Origin: Pseudomonas khorasanensis
GTDB taxonomy: Bacteria; Pseudomonadota; Gammaproteobacteria; Pseudomonadales; Pseudomonadaceae
Reading direction: 5' to 3'
Length of the DNA: 64,000 nt
NCBI RefSeq assembly: GCF_014268505.2
Contig: NZ_JABWQP020000002.1
Location: 186,001 to 250,000 of the forward strand
In this document: piece by piece, positions 36,897 through 45,359 of the stretch
Numbering within the stretch: position 1 is the stretch's first letter
Layout of the letters: each line of letters begins with the position of its first letter
The notes under the pieces: generated by a model
Told to the model about the DNA's origin: nothing
Seen by the model: only the letters and a program-made list of their open reading frames with translations
The model's database searches: none
Program-made: the position numbers and the translations under genes

Positions 36897-38249
36897 TCAG
36901 AATTCGTGATCAGCGCTGTCCGGGTTAAGGTCGCTGATGCCCAGTTTGCCGGCAGCGGCTTCGATCGAACCGGTCTGCTTGACCAGCGCGGCGATGGCGT
37001 CGCGCACGACCTGATTGCCAGCGGTGTTGCCCGCGGCGATCAGTTGGTCGTAGTGCTCACCCTTGTTGGCGTGATCGACCATGACCTGGATCTTGGCTTC
37101 GGTTGCGGCCAGATCGGCTTTCAGGGCGGCGTCGGCAGCCGGGTCGGCCTTGGCCACCAGCGACGACAGGCTGGCGCCGGTCAGCTTGGTGCCGTCAACG
37201 CGGGTGTACTCGCCCAGGTAGACGTTACGAATGCCTTTGGCGTCGTAGAAGTGCGAGTAGTGCGTGTTGTCGCTGAAGCAATCCTGCTCGTCTTCAGGCG
37301 AGTTGGCTTCCAGGGAAACCTTCATGCGCTCGCCGGCCAGCTCGCCCAGAGACAGACTGCCCATGCCGAAGAGCATTTTGCGCAGACCGGTTTCGCCCGG
37401 CTCGGCTTGCAGCGTGGCGCGGTAGTTGTCGGCCACGTTCGGCTTCCAGTTGGCGACCATTTCTTCCAGGTCGCTGACCAGCAGTTGGGTCACGGCTTTG
37501 AGGTAGGCACGACGACGCTCGTTGTGGCCACCGGTGGCGCCTGCGCCTTCCAGGTAGTCCGATGCCGGGCGGTTGCCGGCACCAGGGCCGGTACCGTTCA
37601 GATCCTGGCCCCAGAGCAGGAATTCGATGGCGTGGTAGCCGGTGGCGACGTTGGCTTCGGAACCGCCCAGCTCATTGAGGCTGGCGAGTTTTTCCGGGGT
37701 GATGTCCTTGACGTCAACCTTGTCTTCGCCGACCTGAACTTCGGTGTTGGCGATGATGTTGGCGGTAGCGCCCGGGTTACCCAGTGCGTGCTCGTAGGAT
37801 TTGTCGACGTAATCGATCAGACCCTCGTCCAGTGGCCAGGCGTTAACCTGACCTTCCCAGTCGTCAATGATGGTGTTACCGAAGCGGAACACTTCGCTCT
37901 GCAGATACGGAACGCGCGCAGCGACCCAGGCAGCCTTGGCGGCTTTGAGGGTGTCGGCGTTCGGTTTGGCGAGGAAGGCGTCGATCGCGGTTTGCAGGGT
38001 TTTCGCGGTGGATTCGGCATCGCTGTAAACGGCGAAGACCATGTCGGCGTAATGCGCGACCACAGCCTTGGCGGCAGCATCGTCGACTTTACCGGCAGCC
38101 GGAGCAGGCGCAGCGGCCGGGGCTGGAGCAGCGCTGCTGGAGGCCGGCGTCATCTCGGAGGCTTTTTCTTTGTCTTTGCCTTCGCCGCAACCGGCGAGGG
38201 AAATAGCGATGGCCAGCAGACTGGCGGTAGCCAGAGGCATACGAATCAT
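36897..38249 (-). CDS. icmP: Imelysin (IcmP-like) periplasmic lipoprotein
   Basis: 450 residues from ATG at 38249 (AGGA eight bases upstream); an ATG three codons earlier lacks a site. The lipobox is LAGC (C21), followed by an Ala/Pro/Ser-rich linker and an imelysin domain with an intact GxHxxE motif in ATGYHAIEFLLWGQD. P. aeruginosa IcmP was described as an insulin-cleaving metalloproteinase, but structural work on the family points to metal/haem handling rather than proteolysis. A Fur-type palindrome lies 58-83 bp upstream. Confidence 0.9.
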   Translation of the reverse strand: MIRMPLATASLLAIAISLAGCGEGKDKEKASEMTPASSSAAPAPAAAPAPAAGKVDDAAAKAVVAHYADMVFAVYSDAESTAKTLQTAIDAFLAKPNADTLKAAKAAWVAARVPYLQSEVFRFGNTIIDDWEGQVNAWPLDEGLIDYVDKSYEHALGNPGATANIIANTEVQVGEDKVDVKDITPEKLASLNELGGSEANVATGYHAIEFLLWGQDLNGTGPGAGNRPASDYLEGAGATGGHNERRRAYLKAVTQLLVSDLEEMVANWKPNVADNYRATLQAEPGETGLRKMLFGMGSLSLGELAGERMKVSLEANSPEDEQDCFSDNTHYSHFYDAKGIRNVYLGEYTRVDGTKLTGASLSSLVAKADPAADAALKADLAATEAKIQVMVDHANKGEHYDQLIAAGNTAGNQVVRDAIAALVKQTGSIEAAAGKLGISDLNPDSADHEF

Positions 38250-38307
38250 GGCGAACATCCTGCTTCGGTAGTTGATTGGACAGCGCGGGAGGCGCGCAAA
38301 ACTGCGA

Positions 38308-38332
38308 CATAATGCAAATCTTTCGCATTATG
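38308..38332 (-). promoter_or_regulatory. Putative Fur box upstream of icmP
   Basis: CATAATGC and GCATTATG are perfect inverted repeats nine bases apart. The first 19 bases match the Fur consensus at 13 positions by my count, and a second overlapping match exists on the other strand, as is common at Fur sites. Confidence 0.65.
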
Positions 38333-38378
38333 TGTAAAGGGAGTGCTTGGAAATATTTCTTATTTACGCGTCGATAGC

Positions 38379-38412
38379 AAAAGATCGCAGCCTTCGGACG
38401 ATCTTTTGATCT
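38379..38412 (-). terminator. REP fragment acting as probable bifA terminator
   Basis: AAAAGATCG, 11 nt, CGATCTTTT is a hairpin with a T-run on the minus strand immediately after the bifA stop. The sequence AAAAGATCGCAGCCTTCGG is one arm of the class B REP, so a half-element seems to serve as terminator. Confidence 0.6.
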
Positions 38413-38413
38413 T

Positions 38414-40465
38414 CTAGAGAATCGCAGCGTCGCTGCGCTGCGCCTGCTTCAGGTAAATGCCCAGTTCCCGCGCCGGCAGCGGTTTGCTGTAGTAGTAGCC
38501 CTGACCTTCGTGGCAACCCTCGGAAATGATGTACGTCTCCTGCTCGGCGGTTTCTACGCCTTCGGCAATCACCTGCATGCCCAAGCTCTTGCCCAGTTGA
38601 ATGATCGCGCGAACGATGGTCGCGTCATCGTCGTCATCGAGCAGATCCTGCACGAAGCTCTTGTCAATCTTGATCTTGTCCAGCGGCAGGCTTTTCAGAT
38701 AACTGAGCGATGAGTAACCGGTGCCGAAGTCATCGATGGCGATCAGCGCACCGGAACGGCGCAGGCTGAGCAAATGCTGGGCGGCGGTGCTGATGTCTTC
38801 CATCAGGCCGGTTTCGGTGACTTCCAGTTCCAGGCTGCGCGGCGGCAGGCGATACATCTGCATCAGGTTGTTGACCACCCGTGGCAGCTCGGCGTGGTGC
38901 AGTTGCACGGTCGAGAGGTTGACGGCCATGCGCAGGTCGGCGAAGCCCTGATCGTGCCAGTCGCGCAATTGTTTGCAGGCTTGATCGAGCACCCATTCGC
39001 CGATGGCGATGATGGTGCCGTTCTGTTCGGCCAACGGGATGAACAGGTCCGGCGGTACCAGTCCGTGCTCCGGATGCTGCCAGCGAATCAGCGCCTCCAC
39101 ACCGACGACGCTGTGATCGCGATAGCTGATTTGCGGTTGATAGACGAGGTAGAACTGGTCGCGGATCAGCGCGTCACGCAGGTCTTTCTCGAGCTCGCGG
39201 CGGCGGCGCATCTCACTGTCGACGCTGGCGATGTAGAACTGGTAGCGGTTGCGCGAACGGGTCTTGGCCAGGGTCATGGTCTGTTCAGCCTTTTGCAGCA
39301 GCTTCTCGGTGCTGTCGCCGTCCTCCGGGAACAGAGTGATGCCGATGGTCGCGCGCAGGCGGATTTCCTGATGGTCGAGGGCGAACGGTGCCTCCAGATC
39401 ATCCAGAATGCTCTGCGCCAGTTCCGCCGCTTCGTAAGGCTGTTCGATGTCGGCCTGCACCAACGCAAACTGGTCACCGCCGAGACGGGCGAGGGCGCCG
39501 AGACGACCGCTGTGCGCACGCAGTCGATCAGCCAGGGCCAGCAGCAATTGATCGCCGGTCTGGTAGCTGAATTGTTCGTTGATGCCCTTGAAGTCATCCA
39601 GCCCGACGCACAATACGGCGACGCGGCGCTGTAGCTTGCCTGCGTCGATCACGATCTTGTCCAGTTGCTGCTGCAACTGCTGGCGGTTAGGCAGGCCGGT
39701 AAGGAAATCATACTGGGCCATACGCAGCAGGCTGTTTTCCGCTTCATGGCGCAGGTGGGTGTTGCGCTCGATGGATTCGAGCAACTGGTTGGCGGTGTTG
39801 ATCCACAACCCGAGTTCGTTTTTTTCGTGCCCCTTGAGCTGCGGAATCTTGTGCTCGCTGGGGCGATCGGGGTTGATTTCGGTCAGGTGCTCGATGATTC
39901 GCGACAGCGGTTTGGTCAGTAGCCAGTGATAGACCAGATAAAGCACCAGCCCCAGCGCCAGTGCACGCAGCACGCCGGAAATGAAGATGATCACTGAGCT
40001 GACGATAAAGCCTTCGCCATAGGTGGCAGTGTCGAGGGTGATGCTCAAGTCGCCGTAATATTCGCTGTAGGGACCACGCCCGACCAACTGAGTAGTGAAG
40101 GTGCGTTCCTGGCCGAGAATCAGATCGGTCAGCCAACGGCTGCTGGAATGCTGAAGCTCGCGGGATTTCTGCGCGAGCATGGTTTCGTTGGGATGGCCGA
40201 TCGAGGCCTGGCGTACCGCGTCGTCCTGGAACAGGCCTTCGATGACCTGCATGCCCATTTCCCGGTCCAGGCTGTAAACGGCCTGGGTCGAAGGGTCGCG
40301 GAACATGTCGAGGATGCGCTCGGCATCGCCCGCCACAGCCTGACGGGTTTTGTAGGCATCGAACACAATCTGCGCGCAGCTCAAGACCACGCCAACGATC
40401 AATGCCGACAGGAGCACGACCCGGAGCAACTTCACCGACAAGCTGTTCTTGAGTTCCAGCTTCAA
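38414..40465 (-). CDS. bifA: Cyclic-di-GMP phosphodiesterase BifA (GGDEF-EAL)
   Basis: 683 residues. Two membrane helices (about 10-34 and 155-180) flank a periplasmic region. A GGDEF domain with altered active site GGDQF (RLGGDQFALV) follows, then an EAL domain with EALIRWQH, NLS, ETGLMED, DDFGTGYSSL and EGVET motifs. The change in GGDEF and intact EAL match BifA, a phosphodiesterase that lowers c-di-GMP to favour swarming over biofilm. Position beside sodB and icmP matches P. aeruginosa bifA. Confidence 0.92.
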   Translation of the reverse strand: MKLELKNSLSVKLLRVVLLSALIVGVVLSCAQIVFDAYKTRQAVAGDAERILDMFRDPSTQAVYSLDREMGMQVIEGLFQDDAVRQASIGHPNETMLAQKSRELQHSSSRWLTDLILGQERTFTTQLVGRGPYSEYYGDLSITLDTATYGEGFIVSSVIIFISGVLRALALGLVLYLVYHWLLTKPLSRIIEHLTEINPDRPSEHKIPQLKGHEKNELGLWINTANQLLESIERNTHLRHEAENSLLRMAQYDFLTGLPNRQQLQQQLDKIVIDAGKLQRRVAVLCVGLDDFKGINEQFSYQTGDQLLLALADRLRAHSGRLGALARLGGDQFALVQADIEQPYEAAELAQSILDDLEAPFALDHQEIRLRATIGITLFPEDGDSTEKLLQKAEQTMTLAKTRSRNRYQFYIASVDSEMRRRRELEKDLRDALIRDQFYLVYQPQISYRDHSVVGVEALIRWQHPEHGLVPPDLFIPLAEQNGTIIAIGEWVLDQACKQLRDWHDQGFADLRMAVNLSTVQLHHAELPRVVNNLMQMYRLPPRSLELEVTETGLMEDISTAAQHLLSLRRSGALIAIDDFGTGYSSLSYLKSLPLDKIKIDKSFVQDLLDDDDDATIVRAIIQLGKSLGMQVIAEGVETAEQETYIISEGCHEGQGYYYSKPLPARELGIYLKQAQRSDAAIL

Positions 40466-40752
40466 AGGGTTATTCCTTGTTCCGTGCGCATAGCGTCAAG
40501 TTGCCATGAGTATTGGCAATCCCGGGTTGGCAGTCAAAGGGACAATCAGGCAGCGATGGATTCACCTGACTCTTGGCCGGAATGCTGCCAATTGGAGTAT
40601 TAGCTCTGATCAACTGTGTCGGTTGTGGTTGCCCTCAACTTGAGCGCTGTGACGGAGAATTTTTCCTGCCTCTGATGGTAGCTGGCTGTGAGCTTGCGGC
40701 AAACGGCAGCGAAGCTGCTTTTGCCGTGAGAAAAACGCCATTCGCCGGGTAT
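40466..40752. other. Intergenic region upstream of bifA
   Basis: About 290 bp between the bifA start and the sodB terminator. It should hold the bifA promoter. A 75-codon plus-strand frame here reads through the sodB terminator and has no ribosome site. I see no repeat or RNA gene. Confidence 0.5.
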
Positions 40753-40783
40753 AAAAAAACCCGGCAAAAAGCCGGGTTTTTCG
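40753..40783. terminator. Terminator of sodB
   Basis: AAAAAAACCCGGC, AAAAA, GCCGGGTTTTT. Stem CCCGGC/GCCGGG with T-runs in both directions, 14 bp past the sodB stop. Confidence 0.92.
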
Positions 40784-40796
40784 TCTGGCGCGCAGC

Positions 40797-41393
40797 TTAA
40801 GCGGTGAAGGTTTTGCCTTCGAACTGCTCGGCCACGAACTTCCAGTTGACCAGGTTCCAGAACGCTTCGACATACTTTGGACGAACGTTGCGGTAGTCGA
40901 TGTAGTAAGCGTGTTCCCAGACGTCGCAGGTCAGCAGCGGGGTGTCGCCGCTGGTCAGCGGGTTGCCGGCGCCGATGGTGCTGGCCAGGGCCAGGGAACC
41001 GTCAGCCTTTTTCACCAGCCAGCCCCAGCCGGAACCGAAGGTGCCGATCGAGGTTTTGCTGAACTCTTCCTTGAACTTGTCGAACGAACCGAACGCCGCG
41101 TTGATGGCATCAGCCAGGGCGCCGGTTGGTTGACCGCCGGCGTTTGGCGCCAGGCAGTTCCAGTAGAAGGTGTGGTTCCAGACCTGAGCGGCGTTGTTGA
41201 AGATGCCGCCCGAGGAAGTCTTGACGATTTCTTCCAGGGTCTTGCCTTCAAACTCGGTGCCTGGCACCAGGTTGTTCAGGTTCACGACATAGGTGTTGTG
41301 GTGCTTGTCGTGGTGGTACTCCAGGGTTTCCTTGGAGATGTGCGGCTGCAGGGCATCGTGTGCGTAAGGCAGCGGCGGCAATTCGAAAGCCAT
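40797..41393 (-). CDS. sodB: Iron superoxide dismutase
   Basis: 198 residues from ATG at 41393 ([17 protein letters not shown]) with GGAG-type site upstream. Metal ligands lie at H27, in WNHTFYW, and in the [11 protein letters not shown] signature. [10 protein letters not shown] and the FGSGWGWL region are typical of Fe- rather than Mn-SOD. It converts superoxide to H2O2 and O2 in the cytoplasm. The frame upstream of 41393 is not needed. Confidence 0.96.
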   Translation of the reverse strand: MAFELPPLPYAHDALQPHISKETLEYHHDKHHNTYVVNLNNLVPGTEFEGKTLEEIVKTSSGGIFNNAAQVWNHTFYWNCLAPNAGGQPTGALADAINAAFGSFDKFKEEFSKTSIGTFGSGWGWLVKKADGSLALASTIGAGNPLTSGDTPLLTCDVWEHAYYIDYRNVRPKYVEAFWNLVNWKFVAEQFEGKTFTA

Positions 41394-41569
41394 GATGATT
41401 CTCCTAATCAGGTCTGTTGCGGTGAGCGCAAGGCCGATCACGGGCGGCCGGAAATGCACCGGCGAGTTTTTACTCTTTGCGGCGCAGGGTTCGGATCATA
41501 GCACCGGGGTCGCGCCTTAACCACGCAACAACTGTGTGGGATAGAGGTTCCAGAGCCTTCAGGAATAAA

Positions 41570-42172
41570 TCATCCGGCGAAGATCAGTTGTCCGGCGACG
41601 GCAAACATCATCACCGCCACCAGCAAATCAAGAATCCGCCAGGTAGTCGGACGTGCCAGCCACGGCGCCAGCCAGGCCGCGCCCAGTGCCAGGGTGAAAA
41701 ACCACAGCAGCGATGCACTTGCCGCGCCGACCACATAAGCGCCCGGCACCGATTGCTGCGCACCGAGGGAGCCGATCAACAACACCGTATCGAGGTAGAC
41801 GTGCGGGTTCAGAAGCGTCACCGCCAGCGCGCTGAGCATGACGGCGCGCAGCGAACGTACGGTCTGGTTTTCGCCTTGCTGCAAGCTCTGTTTCGAGCAG
41901 GCCCGGCGCAGCGCCTGGCTGCCATACCAAATCAGGAACGTCGCGCCGCCCCAGCGGGCAATGGCCAGCAGCGTCGGGTTTTGCGCCAGAATCGTCGCCA
42001 GCCCGAATACGCCGGCTGCGACCAGAAGCGCATCACACACCACGCACAGCGCCGCCACCGGCAGGTGATGTTCGCGGCGCAGGCTTTGCGCCAATACGAA
42101 CGCGTTCTGCGTGCCGATCGCCATGATCAGGCCGAACGCCACCAGCAGGCCGTTTACATAGCTTTGCCACAT
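41570..42172 (-). CDS. argO: LysE/ArgO-family basic amino acid exporter
   Basis: 200 residues, six membrane helices. The LysE signatures GLIMAIGTQNAFVL near the start and TLLNPHVYLDTVLLIG in the middle are clear. ArgO exports arginine. It is divergent from argP, its known activator, with a 96-bp shared promoter region, which supports the assignment over a generic LysE exporter. Confidence 0.92.
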   Translation of the reverse strand: MWQSYVNGLLVAFGLIMAIGTQNAFVLAQSLRREHHLPVAALCVVCDALLVAAGVFGLATILAQNPTLLAIARWGGATFLIWYGSQALRRACSKQSLQQGENQTVRSLRAVMLSALAVTLLNPHVYLDTVLLIGSLGAQQSVPGAYVVGAASASLLWFFTLALGAAWLAPWLARPTTWRILDLLVAVMMFAVAGQLIFAG

Positions 42173-42268
42173 GGGAAATTTCCTTGAGAGAGCGTGCTTG
42201 CTGGCAATTCTGGGGTGTGTCGCTGTATAAGGAAAACCAATACTGCTGATCGCCCATTAGGAAAACTG

Positions 42269-43156
42269 ATGTTCGACTATAAACTGCTCTCTGCGCTGGC
42301 TGCCGTGGTCGAGCAGGCCGGCTTCGACCGCGCCGCGCAGGCGTTGGGCCTGTCGCAGTCGGCGATCTCCCAACGGATCAAATTGCTCGAGGCGCGGGTC
42401 GGCCAGCCGGTACTGGTGCGTGGCACGCCGCCGGCGCCGACCGAGATTGGCCGGCGGTTGCTCAACCATGTGCAGCAGGTGCGTTTGCTTGAGCGCGACT
42501 TGCAGTCTGTGGTTCCGGCGCTTGATGAAGAAGGCCTGCCGGATCGCCTGCGCATCGCGCTCAACGCCGACAGCCTGGCAACCTGGTGGGCCGGCGCCGT
42601 CGGTGATTTCTGTGCCGAACAACAGTTATTGCTCGACCTGATCGTCGAGGATCAGACCGTTGGCCTCAAGCGCATGCGTGCCGGTGAGGTTGCCGCTTGC
42701 CTGTGTGCCAGCGAGCGTCCGGTGGCCGGCGCGCGTAGCGTGTTGCTCGGGGCCATGCGTTATCGCGCGTTGGCCAGCCCGGCATTCATCGAGCGACATT
42801 TTCCTGATGGCGTGCGCGCTGAACTGTTGCCGCGCACGCCAGCACTGGTGTTTGGCCCGGATGATTTTCTTCAGCATCGCTACCTGGCCCTGTCAGGCGT
42901 CGACGGTGCTTTTGAGCATCATTTGTGCCCGTCCTCCGAAGGTTTCATTCGCCTGGCCGAGGCCGGTCTGGGTTGGGGGCTGGTGCCGGAACTGCAGGTG
43001 CGCGAGCAATTGCAACGCGGGGTGCTGCGTGAGCTGCTGCCAGATAAACCGATCGACGTTCCGCTGTACTGGCATCATTGGCGCAATGGCGGGCAGTTGC
43101 TCAATCTGCTGACCGAACAACTGCTGCGCTCCTCAAAGCAATGGCTAGTGGCCTGA
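42269..43156 (+). CDS. argP: LysR-family regulator ArgP (IciA)
   Basis: 295 residues from ATG at 42269 (MFDYKLLSALAAVVEQ). An N-terminal helix-turn-helix (AAQALGLSQSAISQRIKLLE) precedes a LysR substrate domain. ArgP activates argO in response to arginine and is countered by lysine in E. coli. Only the last 75 upstream bases of a longer frame precede it, and these belong to the promoter. Confidence 0.93.
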   Translation: MFDYKLLSALAAVVEQAGFDRAAQALGLSQSAISQRIKLLEARVGQPVLVRGTPPAPTEIGRRLLNHVQQVRLLERDLQSVVPALDEEGLPDRLRIALNADSLATWWAGAVGDFCAEQQLLLDLIVEDQTVGLKRMRAGEVAACLCASERPVAGARSVLLGAMRYRALASPAFIERHFPDGVRAELLPRTPALVFGPDDFLQHRYLALSGVDGAFEHHLCPSSEGFIRLAEAGLGWGLVPELQVREQLQRGVLRELLPDKPIDVPLYWHHWRNGGQLLNLLTEQLLRSSKQWLVA

Positions 43157-43160
43157 GAGC

Positions 43161-43246
43161 AACTGCAAGCGTCAAGCTGCAAGCGGCAAGTAAAGCGCTC
43201 GCGCACTGTTTCAACTTTGCAGCTGACAGCTTGAAGCTTGCAGCTG
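43161..43246. repeat. REP-like palindrome, class C (CTGCAAGC type)
   Basis: ACTGCAAGCGTCAAGCTG at the left is inverted at the right as CAGCTTGAAGCTTGCAGC with two mismatches, enclosing about 45 nt. It is unlike the other two REP classes and occurs only once here. Confidence 0.7.
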
Positions 43247-43264
43247 CACTCGTGGAGTTTTTTG

Positions 43265-44257
43265 ATGAAGATTTTGGTTACCGGCGCAAGCGGCTTTATT
43301 GGCGGGCGCTTTGCGCGTTTCGCTTTGGAGCAGGGCCTTGAGGTGCGGGTCAACGGTCGCCGGGCCGAGAGCGTCGAGCATCTGGTGCGCCGTGGGGCCG
43401 AGTTTGTGCCGGGTGATCTGACCGACGCCGATCTGGTGCACGCGTTGTGCCGGGATGTCGACGCAGTGGTGCATTGCGCTGGCGCCGTCGGGCTGTGGGG
43501 GCGTTATCAGGATTTTCATCAGGGCAATGTCCAGGTCACCGAAAACGTCGTTGAAGCCTGTCTGAAACAACGGGTGCGGCGTCTGGTGCACCTGTCGTCG
43601 CCGTCGATCTATTTCGATGGCCGCGACCATCTGGATCTGACCGAAGAGCAAGTGCCCAAGCGCTTCAAGCATCCTTACGCCGCGACCAAATATCTGGCCG
43701 AGCAGAAGGTGTTCGGTGCACAGGAATTCGGCCTGGAAACCATCGCCCTGCGCCCGCGCTTTGTGACCGGGGCGGGCGACATGAGCATCTTTCCGCGCCT
43801 GCTGAAGATGCAGCGCAAGGGCCGTCTGGCAATCATCGGCAACGGCTTGAACAAGGTCGATTTCACCAGCGTGCAGAACCTCAACGAAGCCATGCTCAGC
43901 AGCCTGTTGGCGGCAGGCTCCGCGCTGGGCAAGGCCTACAACATCAGCAACGGTACGCCGGTGCCGTTGTGGGACGTGGTCAATTACGTGATGCGCCGGA
44001 TGGAAGTCGATCAGGTGCGCAAATATCGATCCTACGGTCTGGCCTACAGCGTGGCGGCGCTCAATGAGGGTGCGTGCATGCTCTGGCCCGGGCGCCCGGA
44101 GCCGACTCTGTCGCGTCTGGGCATGCAAGTGATGAACAAAAATTTCACCCTCGACATCAGTCGCGCCCGGCATTATCTGGACTACGACCCGAAAGTCAGC
44201 CTCTGGGCTGCACTCGATGAGTTCTGCGCCTGGTGGAAAGCTCAGGACATTCGTTGA
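43265..44257 (+). CDS. NAD-dependent epimerase/dehydratase family protein (extended SDR)
   Basis: 330 residues from ATG at 43265 (GGAG upstream). The Rossmann motif is VTGASGFIGG (residues 5-14), the catalytic YxxxK is YAATK near 140, and a substrate domain follows. It resembles 3-beta-hydroxysteroid dehydrogenase-like SDRs. The substrate is unknown. The 115-bp gap to the next gene on the strand has no clear terminator. Confidence 0.88.
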   Translation: MKILVTGASGFIGGRFARFALEQGLEVRVNGRRAESVEHLVRRGAEFVPGDLTDADLVHALCRDVDAVVHCAGAVGLWGRYQDFHQGNVQVTENVVEACLKQRVRRLVHLSSPSIYFDGRDHLDLTEEQVPKRFKHPYAATKYLAEQKVFGAQEFGLETIALRPRFVTGAGDMSIFPRLLKMQRKGRLAIIGNGLNKVDFTSVQNLNEAMLSSLLAAGSALGKAYNISNGTPVPLWDVVNYVMRRMEVDQVRKYRSYGLAYSVAALNEGACMLWPGRPEPTLSRLGMQVMNKNFTLDISRARHYLDYDPKVSLWAALDEFCAWWKAQDIR

Positions 44258-44372
44258 AACGATTCGGCCGGGCGGTAATGAACCGCCTCGCGGGTCGGGG
44301 GTCAATGCCTGCGGCTGCGGCGGTTATACTTCGCAGCATTTAGCCATCACCGCGTTCCCAAAGGTTGCCTCA

Positions 44373-45230
44373 ATGTCCATGCGAAATGATGCCCACGACG
44401 ACGATTTTGATAACGTCCCAAGCCTGCGCGCCGATCCCTTCGACGACGATGACATCGCGCCCGGCGCCCGCACTTCCGTGCATTCGCGCCCGGCGCCGGT
44501 GGTCAAGGTCAAGGCCCCCAGTACCGGGCCGTTGTGGGCGCTGGTCGGCGCGTTGTTTTTCGCCTTCATCGGTCTGGCCTGGTGGAGCTTCCAGCAGATC
44601 TCGCTGATGGAGCAGCAACTGGTCGCCACCCAGGAAAGCTTCGCGCGGATCAGCGAAGAAGCGGCGGGGCGTCTGCAGGATATTTCCGGCAAGGTCGTCG
44701 CCAGCCAGAGCAATGTCAGCAGCGACAGCGAAGCCTTGAAGCTGCAGATCAGGCAACTCGAAAGCAAACTGCTCGACCAGGGCAAGCAGCAGCAAGGCGT
44801 GGCCGGTCAGGCCAGCGAACTGGACAAGCGTCTGGCGCAGATGACCGCGCAGACCACTGAACAGCAGAACGCCAACACGCAATTGCAGGCCCAGGTCAAA
44901 GCCCTGAGCGCCGAACTGGCGACGATCAAAAGCACACCGGACGATACCAGCAAGGTCGATGCGCAATTGAAAGCCTTCGACGCTCAGGTCAAGAGCCTCG
45001 GCGCCGATATCGCGGCGCTGAAGAAGCAGGGCAATCCGAGCGCGGCGATTGATCGTCTGGAACAGGACATCGTTGTGCTCAAGAGCCAGCAGGACAATCG
45101 TCCGGCAGCTGCGCAGGGCGGCGGCAATACCGCCGAGTTCGATGCGTTCCGCGCGCAGATGACCCGTAACCTCAACACCCTGCAGGCACAAATCCAGAAT
45201 CTGCAGCAACAGATCAACTCCCGCCCGTAA
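44373..45230 (+). CDS. Inner-membrane protein with long periplasmic coiled coil
   Basis: 285 residues. A very acidic N-terminus (HDDDFDN, FDDDD) is followed by one membrane helix at about 53-73 and a coiled coil from about 75 to the end, rich in Gln/Ala/Lys with heptad-like repeats (QLESKLLDQGKQQQ, LNTLQAQIQNLQQQI). The topology is type II. The family is an ATPase/segregation-like conserved hypothetical in Pseudomonas, with no known function. The ATG at 44373 has AAAGG eight bases upstream; the extension back to 44217 overlaps the previous gene. Confidence 0.8.
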   Translation: MSMRNDAHDDDFDNVPSLRADPFDDDDIAPGARTSVHSRPAPVVKVKAPSTGPLWALVGALFFAFIGLAWWSFQQISLMEQQLVATQESFARISEEAAGRLQDISGKVVASQSNVSSDSEALKLQIRQLESKLLDQGKQQQGVAGQASELDKRLAQMTAQTTEQQNANTQLQAQVKALSAELATIKSTPDDTSKVDAQLKAFDAQVKSLGADIAALKKQGNPSAAIDRLEQDIVVLKSQQDNRPAAAQGGGNTAEFDAFRAQMTRNLNTLQAQIQNLQQQINSRP

Positions 45231-45359
45231 GCGTTGATCGCTGTGGCGAGGCATTCCTCGCCACAGCGACGGCGCAATGTCCAGAAACGCTCTGAATATC
45301 CATACATGACCCCAAGCCGTCTACGCTCTTCAAACACCAACAAGAACGAGGGATGCGCT

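Noticed and set aside
36906..38312. 468-codon plus-strand frame over icmP
   Set aside because: Antisense shadow; no ribosome site and it crosses the icmP promoter and Fur-type operator.
40573..40800. 75-codon plus-strand frame between bifA and sodB
   Set aside because: It runs through the sodB terminator, lacks a ribosome site and resembles nothing known.
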